Positions 57,683 through 64,000 of a stretch of DNA of 64,000 nucleotides are shown here, piece after piece. The stretch's first letter is position 1; each line of letters opens with the position of its first letter. The notes beneath the pieces are model-generated. The model did no database searches, was not told where the DNA came from, and worked only from the letters and a program-made list of their open reading frames with translations. The position numbers and the translations under genes were made by a program. Origin of the DNA: Colwellia sp. RSH04 (lineage in GTDB: Bacteria; Pseudomonadota; Gammaproteobacteria; Enterobacterales; Alteromonadaceae); contig NZ_QXIO01000006.1 of NCBI RefSeq assembly GCF_003545765.1, positions 1-64,000 of the forward strand. Direction: 5' to 3'.

Positions 57683-59695
57683 ATGAAACTTAACCCTGGA
57701 CAAAATGAAGCTGTTAAATATGTAAGTGGCCCCTGCCTAGTACTTGCCGGTGCTGGTAGTGGTAAAACCGGTGTTATTTGTCAAAAAATAGCGTACCTCA
57801 TTCAAAAGTGTGATTACAAAGCACGAAATATTGCTGCGGTAACTTTTACCAATAAAGCCGCAAAAGAAATGAAAGAACGTGTGTCAAAAATGCTAGGTCG
57901 AGATTTAACTCGTGGCTTAACGGTTTCAACCTTTCATTCGTTAGGCTTAGACATTGTCCGTAAAGAAATTAAAACCTTAGGCTACAAACCTGGTTTTACT
58001 TTATTTGATGACCAAGACACCTTTGCGTTACTAAAAGAATTAACCATTGATGAACTTGACGGTGACAAAGATTTACTCAATAAATTGCAAGGCATGATTT
58101 CCAACTGGAAAAACGATTTACTGCTACCCGATCAAGCATTAAAACTTGCCACTGATGCCGACACCAACGAGTATGCAGAGTTTTATCAGCGCTATCACCA
58201 GCACATGAAGGCATACAATGCCTTAGATTTTGACGACTTAATTCTTATTCCAACGTTATTATTAAAAAATTACGCTGAAGTAAGACAACGTTGGCAAAAT
58301 AAAATACGCTACCTTTTAGTGGATGAATATCAAGACACAAATGCCAGTCAATATGAACTCGTTAGATTAATTACCGGTGAACGCGCCCGACTTACAGTAG
58401 TTGGTGACGACGACCAATCGATTTACTCTTGGCGAGGCGCTAAACCTGAAAACTTAGTATTGCTAGGTAAAGATTTTCCCCAATTAAAGTTAATCAAACT
58501 TGAGCAAAACTATCGTTCAAGTGGCCGCATATTAAAATGTGCCAATATACTTATTGCTAATAATCCACACGTTTATGATAAATCACTATTCAGTGAACTA
58601 GCCTATGGGCCTGAACTTAGAGTGGTTCAAGCAAAAAATGAAGAGCATGAAATAGAGCGTGTTATTGGTGAACTTATTGGTCATCGATTTATGAATAAAA
58701 GCCAGTATCGTGACTATGCTATTTTGTATCGTGGTAATCATCAATCTCGTTTACTTGAAAAAGCCTTAATGACCAACCGCATTCCTTACAAGATCAGTGG
58801 TGGAACCTCCTTTTTCTCTCGCGCTGAAATTAAAGATGTTATGGCTTACTTGCGCGTTTTGGTTAACCCAGATGATGATAATGCCTTTTTACGCATTGTA
58901 AACGTACCTAAACGTGAGTTAGGGCCAGCAACCCTCGAAAAGCTAGGTAATTACGCCAATATGCGTCAAATTAGTATGTTTGCCGCAAGTTTTGAGTTAG
59001 GGCTAGAGCAACACTTAACGGGTCGAGGTTTACATAAACTGCAAGCATTTACTGCCTGGTTAGTGGAAACTGGCGATAATGCGCAACGAGGTGATACCGC
59101 TGCAGTATTGCGCTCAATGATCCGTGAAATAAATTACGAAGACTATCTATATGATACTTCACCTAGCGCAAAAGCAGCAGAAATGCGGATGAAGAATATT
59201 ACTGAATTATTCAGTTGGGTAACACAAATGCTTGAAGGTGGCGATGATGAGCCGCCAATGACATTGCCTGAAATCGTCACTCGGTTAACCTTGCGAGACA
59301 TGATGGAGCGCAATGAAGAAGAAGATAACAATGATCAAGTGCAATTAATGACCTTACACGCTTCAAAAGGTCTTGAGTTTCCATATGTTTTCTTAATTGG
59401 CATGGAAGAAGGTTTACTACCTCACCAAACCAGTATTGATGAAGGCGGCGTTGAAGAAGAAAGGCGCTTAGCCTATGTTGGCATCACCCGTGCTCAGCGC
59501 GAATTAATATTCACTTACGCAAGAGAAAGACGCCAATTTGGCGAAGTAATACGTACTGAAGCCAGTCGTTTTTTACATGAACTACCTCAAGATGATTTAA
59601 ACTGGGAACTTGGACAGGTTAAAAAAACAGAAGAGCACAAAGAGCAATCGAACAAACAAGGTGTTGCGAATTTACGTGCGTTATTTAAGAAATAA
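57683..59695 (+). CDS. rep: ATP-dependent DNA helicase Rep
   Basis: A 670-residue superfamily 1A helicase that clears proteins ahead of the replication fork, moving 3' to 5'. [30 protein letters not shown] gives the Q motif and Walker [11 protein letters not shown] is Walker [42 protein letters not shown] and VGITRAQ are later helicase motifs. Rep rather than UvrD is supported by the start [11 protein letters not shown] and by size. The acidic C-terminal tail contains [14 protein letters not shown]. It converges on a lipoprotein gene with 11 bases between stops. Confidence 0.96.
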   Translation: MKLNPGQNEAVKYVSGPCLVLAGAGSGKTGVICQKIAYLIQKCDYKARNIAAVTFTNKAAKEMKERVSKMLGRDLTRGLTVSTFHSLGLDIVRKEIKTLGYKPGFTLFDDQDTFALLKELTIDELDGDKDLLNKLQGMISNWKNDLLLPDQALKLATDADTNEYAEFYQRYHQHMKAYNALDFDDLILIPTLLLKNYAEVRQRWQNKIRYLLVDEYQDTNASQYELVRLITGERARLTVVGDDDQSIYSWRGAKPENLVLLGKDFPQLKLIKLEQNYRSSGRILKCANILIANNPHVYDKSLFSELAYGPELRVVQAKNEEHEIERVIGELIGHRFMNKSQYRDYAILYRGNHQSRLLEKALMTNRIPYKISGGTSFFSRAEIKDVMAYLRVLVNPDDDNAFLRIVNVPKRELGPATLEKLGNYANMRQISMFAASFELGLEQHLTGRGLHKLQAFTAWLVETGDNAQRGDTAAVLRSMIREINYEDYLYDTSPSAKAAEMRMKNITELFSWVTQMLEGGDDEPPMTLPEIVTRLTLRDMMERNEEEDNNDQVQLMTLHASKGLEFPYVFLIGMEEGLLPHQTSIDEGGVEEERRLAYVGITRAQRELIFTYARERRQFGEVIRTEASRFLHELPQDDLNWELGQVKKTEEHKEQSNKQGVANLRALFKK

Positions 59696-59706
59696 CGCTT
59701 CTCAAC

Positions 59707-60138
59707 TTATTTTACAGTGCAGTTTTCTTTTAAAGCTGGAAATAATGAAGCTTTACTAGCCACTCTAACTTTTACACAACCTGTTTTTATATCTATCTTC
59801 TCTTTCTGTATCAGAGTGAATTTCCCTTCACGTTCTGATTTTAGCTGATACTCAAATGCTTGATTACTGCCTTCAAACAGCGCCACAAACAGCCCTCCTA
59901 CTATCGCACCAGCTAGCCCACCTGCAATCATATCTTCGTGGTTACCGTCCAGCTCATCTATAACACCTACAGTGGCACCTCCGACAATCCCCGTAACCAC
60001 TTCTGAAGAAAGTTGCACTGGTTTTACAGACTCTATTGACGCATAAAATTCTTTTTGTATTTCATTCTGATTTGACCTATCAACACCTGTGCTTGAGCAA
60101 CCACTTAATAAAATAAGAGAAATTAATGTTTTTTTCAC
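59707..60138 (-). CDS. Glycine-zipper lipoprotein
   Basis: A 143-residue protein with a short type II signal peptide and lipobox L-S-G-C-S (Cys14). The middle has a glycine zipper (VVTGIVGGATVGVI and MIAGGLAGAIVGGLFVALF) with helices broken by an acidic turn, as in SlyB/Pcp-like lipoproteins that stabilise the envelope. The C-terminal 50 residues form strands and hold two cysteines (TGCVKV, ENCTVK), which may form a disulfide. No operon partner. The 205 bases upstream hold its promoter and nothing else I can assign. Confidence 0.75.
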   Translation of the reverse strand: MKKTLISLILLSGCSSTGVDRSNQNEIQKEFYASIESVKPVQLSSEVVTGIVGGATVGVIDELDGNHEDMIAGGLAGAIVGGLFVALFEGSNQAFEYQLKSEREGKFTLIQKEKIDIKTGCVKVRVASKASLFPALKENCTVK

Positions 60139-60343
60139 TTTTCAGCCCTTAGAAATAATGATGAATATATCTCATTGTAGCTGGGTAAATTCTTTAAAAA
60201 TGACTGAATAGTGTCTTATCTTTGTAAAAAAACGTAAGTAATAAAACACTCTAAAATATATCGTTGCATAGGCGCCAAAATAGAACTGTTATAGTTCAAA
60301 CCTATCACTAACTAACTGGTTGGAACGATTAAAAATTTTCCAT

Positions 60344-61993
60344 TTATTTTTTAAATGCATTAAATGCAAATACCACTGACAGCGTTATTGCACTCGTTGA
60401 TAACACCACAAAATTTTGTGTCAGTAGAATAGCTGAAACCACCAATAAACCCGTTGAAAAAACACCATACAATAACTTTTGTTGTTGTGCTTTTTGTTGA
60501 TTCAACATCTTTTCAAACATTATGCTCTGTTTATGATGATGATCTTTCCCCGCTTTAAGGTAGTCGTAAACGAGATCAGGCAATTCAGGTAATTTCTCAT
60601 TCCAAAAAGGAAGATTCTCTTTAATTTTACTGAATACGGCTTTTACGCCCATTTGCTCTTTCACCCAGTTCTCTAAAAACGGTTTAGCGGTTTGCCATAA
60701 ATCTAGTTGCGGGTATAGCTGACGTCCTAAGCCTTCTATATAAAGCAACGTTTTTTGCAAGAGCACTAACTGTGGTTGTACTTCCATATTAAACCGACGG
60801 GCAGTATTAAATAAATTCACTAACACTTGCCCAAACGATATTTCAGACAAGGGTTTATTAAAAATTGGCTCACAAACCGCGCGAATTGCAAATTCAAATT
60901 CATCAACGCTGGTGTCTGACGGTACCCAACCAGAATCAACATGTAATTGTGCAACTTTGCGATAGTCACGATTAAAAAAGGCAACAAAATTTTCAGCTAA
61001 ATAGCGTTTATCTTCTCTATTTAACGTACCAACAATACCACAATCAATAGCAATCCATGTTGGATCATCAGGTGTACTTGCATCAACAAAAACATTCCCA
61101 GGGTGCATATCAGCGTGGAAGAAACTGTCGCGGAAAACTTGCGTGAAAAAAACTTCTACACCGCGTTGTGCTAATAATTCCATATCAACATTCAAGCTAT
61201 GAAGTTTATCAATTTCACCAACACCGATACCGTAAATTCTTTCCATAACTAGTACGTTTTTATAACTGTATTCGCTATGAATCTCAGGTACGTAAAGAAC
61301 ATTATCGTATTCACGCCCTTGAGAAAAATTATGTTTTAATTGAATAGCATTCGCCGCTTCACGATTTAAATCTAACTCATCTAAAATAGTTTTCTTGTAT
61401 TCAGCAACCACTTCTTTGGGACGTAAGCGTTTGCCATCAGGCAGCCATCTGGCGACAACGCCAGCAAATAAAGACATTACCTTAATATCAGCCATAATCG
61501 TTTTAGCTATATCAGGTCTTAATACCTTAATTACTACATCTTGTTGCTGCTCATCTTCAATCAAAGTGGCGGTATGCACTTGCGCGATAGAGGCCGATGC
61601 TAACGGTGTCACATCAAAATCGTTAAAATGTTGTTCGAATATATCAAGGCCAACAGCGTCGATAATAAGCTGTTTTGCTTCTTCACCTGAAAATGGCGTC
61701 ACTCTATCTTGCAATAAGGCTAATTCATCAGCAAAGTTTGGTGGTAATAAATCGCGCCTAGTTGACAGCATTTGACCAAACTTTATAAAGACAGGCCCTA
61801 ATGATTCAATCGCTAAACGAAAACGCTGCTCTACAGGCTTATCTTTATGTTTATTTCTCAGCCAAAAAATACTGAATCGTGCAAATTTTGCATACCAAGG
61901 TAGTAATCTTGGTGACACCATTTCATCTAAGCCATATTGCAAAAATGTTTTAACTATTTGATATAGGCGACGAGTGCTCACTGATATATTCAA
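60344..61993 (-). CDS. ubiB: Ubiquinone biosynthesis regulatory ATPase UbiB
   Basis: A 549-residue atypical kinase-like (ABC1/ADCK) protein needed for aerobic ubiquinone synthesis. The KxGQ motif is in [17 protein letters not shown]; the alanine-rich nucleotide loop is [32 protein letters not shown] and AIDCGIVG complete the catalytic set. Two transmembrane helices close the protein (about 500-545). It is the last gene of the ubiE-ubiJ-ubiB operon; 18 bases separate it from ubiJ. Confidence 0.96.
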   Translation of the reverse strand: MNISVSTRRLYQIVKTFLQYGLDEMVSPRLLPWYAKFARFSIFWLRNKHKDKPVEQRFRLAIESLGPVFIKFGQMLSTRRDLLPPNFADELALLQDRVTPFSGEEAKQLIIDAVGLDIFEQHFNDFDVTPLASASIAQVHTATLIEDEQQQDVVIKVLRPDIAKTIMADIKVMSLFAGVVARWLPDGKRLRPKEVVAEYKKTILDELDLNREAANAIQLKHNFSQGREYDNVLYVPEIHSEYSYKNVLVMERIYGIGVGEIDKLHSLNVDMELLAQRGVEVFFTQVFRDSFFHADMHPGNVFVDASTPDDPTWIAIDCGIVGTLNREDKRYLAENFVAFFNRDYRKVAQLHVDSGWVPSDTSVDEFEFAIRAVCEPIFNKPLSEISFGQVLVNLFNTARRFNMEVQPQLVLLQKTLLYIEGLGRQLYPQLDLWQTAKPFLENWVKEQMGVKAVFSKIKENLPFWNEKLPELPDLVYDYLKAGKDHHHKQSIMFEKMLNQQKAQQQKLLYGVFSTGLLVVSAILLTQNFVVLSTSAITLSVVFAFNAFKK

Positions 61994-62011
61994 CCTTATG
62001 TGATTGTATAA

Positions 62012-62662
62012 TTAATTTTCGTTTGAATGATTAACTAATGTTGCTAAACGTGATTCGATATTACTTAGCTGTTCTTGTGTTTTTGAAACGGCCTGATTAA
62101 AACGTTTTATTTCGCTATTTGTTACCGCTAACTTCTTCTCATGAATGAGAAACTCAGTTACATCTGATTCTAATGAGGTGATCAGTTGCGCTAAACTACT
62201 TTTAGCTTTTTCACTGATTTTTGTTAATTTATGTGTCGGCACATCACCAATATGTTTAGCTATTTCTGTTTGCCAATCAATTTCAAGTTCTTCTGCTATA
62301 CGTGCAAACTGCTGAGCCAGTTTAATATCACCTTGTATATCGAGTTGTTCTTGTTTAATTAACTCAGTTAACTGCTGCTTAGCTTGCAATTGACGTAACG
62401 TAGTTACACTACTAATAAGTGTACAATCACTGGCAGCGCCAGTACTAGTAACCAAGAGTTTAGTATTAGAGGCACTGACACTAATAGGAAAATTTAACTC
62501 TGCTAATTCAAGGGTTAACGTTTTATTTTCTATATTGGTAAGTGACACAGGCTTGTTACTTAAAGCAAGTGCTTTATTCATAATAAGTTCAATAGCAGAG
62601 CAAAGAAACTGAGGAATCATCAGCTGCTCTGAAATGTTAACTGCACGATTATTTGCAAGCAT
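62012..62662 (-). CDS. ubiJ: Ubiquinone biosynthesis accessory factor UbiJ
   Basis: A 216-residue protein with an SCP2 lipid-binding domain (about 20-115; LTLELAELNFPISVSASNTKLLVTS) and a C-terminal coiled coil (175-215) that pairs with UbiK. It binds ubiquinone intermediates in the Ubi metabolon. Its ATG shares one base with the ubiE stop (TAATG), so translation is coupled. Order ubiE-ubiJ-ubiB is conserved. Confidence 0.94.
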   Translation of the reverse strand: MLANNRAVNISEQLMIPQFLCSAIELIMNKALALSNKPVSLTNIENKTLTLELAELNFPISVSASNTKLLVTSTGAASDCTLISSVTTLRQLQAKQQLTELIKQEQLDIQGDIKLAQQFARIAEELEIDWQTEIAKHIGDVPTHKLTKISEKAKSSLAQLITSLESDVTEFLIHEKKLAVTNSEIKRFNQAVSKTQEQLSNIESRLATLVNHSNEN

Positions 62663-63465
62663 TAAAACTTATAACCTTTGTGTAATGCTACGATACCACC
62701 CGTTAGATTTTTATAACTTGTTTGTTCAAAACCTGCATTTTCCATCATGTTTTTGAGTGTATCTTGATCTGGATGCATGCGAATTGACTCTGCTAAATAC
62801 TGATAACTCTCACCATCTTTAGCGACTAACTCACCCATTTTAGGCAAAATATTAAAAGAGTAGAAATCGTAAGCTTTATTTAGCACTTCATGTTCTGGCT
62901 TTGAAAACTCTAGCACTAACAATCGACCACCCGGCTTAAGTACTGAAAAAATTGATCGTAGCGCTTTATCTTTGTCGGTTACATTACGTAAACCAAAAGC
63001 AATAGTCACAATGTCAAATGTATTTTCTTCAAATGGAAGATATTCGGCATTGGCTTGAACATACTCAATATTTTGTACTAACCCTCGATCACGTAATTTA
63101 TCACGACCTACATTCAACATTGAGCTATTAATATCAGCTAATACGACTTGCCCTTCTTTACCAACAAGTTGAGAAAACTTCGCCGTTAAATCGCCAGTAC
63201 CGCCAGCCAGATCTAAAACTTTATTACCTGGCCTGACACCACTTGCATCTATAGTAAACCGTTTCCATAAACGATGAATACCAAATGACATCAAATCATT
63301 CATCACATCATACTGTTTAGCTACCGAATGAAAAACACCCGCAACCTTTGATACTTTTTCTTCTTTTTCAATAGTCTGGAATCCAAAATGCGTTGTATTA
63401 TCGGTTGTTGAATTTGCCGTGTTTTGCTCTGAAGCAGGGGTAGAATTTTTTTCGACTGAAGACAT
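62662..63465 (-). CDS. ubiE: Ubiquinone/menaquinone C-methyltransferase UbiE
   Basis: A 267-residue SAM-dependent methyltransferase that acts in ubiquinone and menaquinone synthesis. [41 protein letters not shown] (SAM loop), [15 protein letters not shown] and [29 protein letters not shown] are family signatures. An N-terminal tail of about 30 residues rich in Ser/Thr/Asn is an extension compared with E. coli. First gene of the ubi operon. Confidence 0.97.
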   Translation of the reverse strand: MSSVEKNSTPASEQNTANSTTDNTTHFGFQTIEKEEKVSKVAGVFHSVAKQYDVMNDLMSFGIHRLWKRFTIDASGVRPGNKVLDLAGGTGDLTAKFSQLVGKEGQVVLADINSSMLNVGRDKLRDRGLVQNIEYVQANAEYLPFEENTFDIVTIAFGLRNVTDKDKALRSIFSVLKPGGRLLVLEFSKPEHEVLNKAYDFYSFNILPKMGELVAKDGESYQYLAESIRMHPDQDTLKNMMENAGFEQTSYKNLTGGIVALHKGYKF

Positions 63466-63688
63466 CTTGTTATCACTGAAAGCTATAATTGCCGATAGTT
63501 TATCTTATCAATGCTTGAACACCAAATGACGGGTTAAATTTTATTGATCTAAATACAACATTTTTTAGCTTATGTTTTAAAAATAGGAACCTGTGGGTAT
63601 TGACTGTTAACTTTCATTGTAAAACTCTATGTAACCACAACAAAAACTAATAAAAGAACACAAAAATGAAATAAAATTACATTTTTAC

Positions 63689-63717
63689 TTGTCAAGATAG
63701 AGTATCTACTCTATACT
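63689..63717 (+). promoter_or_regulatory. Strong sigma-70 promoter with palindrome in the spacer
   Basis: TTGTCA (63689-63694), 17 bases, TATACT (63712-63717). A perfect inverted repeat TAGAGTA-TC-TACTCTA (63698-63713) fills the spacer and touches the -10, an ideal place for a repressor. The transcript would meet a terminator about 65-90 bases further on. Confidence 0.7.
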
Positions 63718-63723
63718 TCTCTT

Positions 63724-63815
63724 CGTTCCCTTATGTGGACGCTTGTTGTAATAATTGAATATTCTAGCTTTCCTCATAGCTAACTCGCCGATAGTAATGC
63801 TATCGGCTTTTTTTT
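63724..63815 (+). ncRNA. Candidate small regulatory RNA
   Basis: A predicted transcript of about 90 bases bounded by the promoter at 63689-63717 and the terminator at 63787-63815. There is no ORF with a ribosome binding site. It ends in a stem-loop with eight T, the 3' end typical of Hfq-bound RNAs, and has an unpaired middle part with TTGTTGTAATAATTGAATA. I do not recognise a known sRNA (not Spot 42, RyhB, Qrr or CsrB). The alternative is an attenuated leader of a gene beyond 64000. The remaining bases to the edge show a TATACT near 63942 and nothing else clear. Confidence 0.5.
63787..63815 (+). terminator. Terminator of the candidate sRNA
   Basis: GCCGATAG (63787-63794) and CTATCGGC (63800-63807) with loop TAATG, followed by eight T. 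Confidence 0.92.
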
Positions 63816-64000
63816 ACCTGCAACTTTATCATCTACTTACTTTGTAAAATAATTACAACACACTTTCTTTAGCTAAACCTATAAACTAGCTTACTTTCAA
63901 TTAATTAAAAAAATAAAATGCTCGTTTTCATTTTTTGTGGCTATACTAAAATGGACAAAAAACCAAAAAAGATTTAGCACCTCAACTAAGGGATATAGAT

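Overview
The window reads as chromosomal DNA of an AT-rich marine gammaproteobacterium, most likely Alteromonadales and close to Colwellia/Thalassotalea. This is inferred from protein character, low GC, a FabR-paired fatty-acid desaturase and an exosortase-A-type (XrtA/PEP-CTERM) gene set. No rRNA, tRNA, CRISPR array, prophage or intact transposon was found.

Layout. 1-6230: a membrane-anchored RRM protein, a DUF5610-like protein, trmA and an orphan hybrid histidine kinase. 6231-16140: an accessory region full of decay and transfer signs. It holds a truncated HlyD-type pseudogene, a frameshifted outer-membrane-protein pseudogene, two intact outer-membrane barrel proteins, a GC-rich block (frameshifted class A beta-lactamase-like gene, secreted amidohydrolase, DUF3299-like protein), a DcaP-type channel and a dead IS630-family transposase. 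16312-19733: fabR divergent from an acyl-CoA desaturase, with FadR-like and FabR-like operators between them, then sthA. 19982-24645: a periplasmic histidine phosphatase, two unrecognised exported proteins and a malic enzyme. A small MITE-like element lies at 24990-25184. 25263-39027: the conserved block purA / hflC-hflK-hflX-hfq-miaA-mutL-amiB-tsaE-nnr with queG divergent, as in E. coli except that an unrelated secreted protein lies between hflC and purA. 39190-47380: a chemoreceptor-hemerythrin fusion, a membrane coiled-coil protein, a large degenerate hybrid kinase, DUF4442, DUF523 and DUF3630-like genes and a small cytochrome c. 47512-57302: an exosortase-A satellite cluster (prsT, a wecB-wecC fusion, two alpha/beta hydrolases, an acyl carrier protein, a FemAB-like transferase, a phosphomannomutase) with no exosortase in the window. 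57323-63465: ubiK, rep, a glycine-zipper lipoprotein, and the ubiE-ubiJ-ubiB ubiquinone operon. 63689-63815: a promoter plus terminator with no ORF between, a candidate small RNA.

How genes work together. The fabR/desaturase pair should tune membrane unsaturation, a central need in cold seawater. ubiK, ubiJ, ubiB and ubiE all serve aerobic ubiquinone synthesis. The hfq-hfl-mutL-amiB block is housekeeping. The XrtA satellite cluster probably builds polysaccharide linked to PEP-CTERM protein export. The accessory region may once have been a periplasmic system for hydrolysing and taking up N-acylated amino-acid compounds.

The most unusual items are the kinase at 42393-45332, in which every phosphotransfer residue appears replaced; the GC-rich hydrolase block whose genes carry AT-rich host-like signal-peptide starts; and the candidate sRNA at the right edge. 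Family names come from recognition of motifs by eye; no database search was run.
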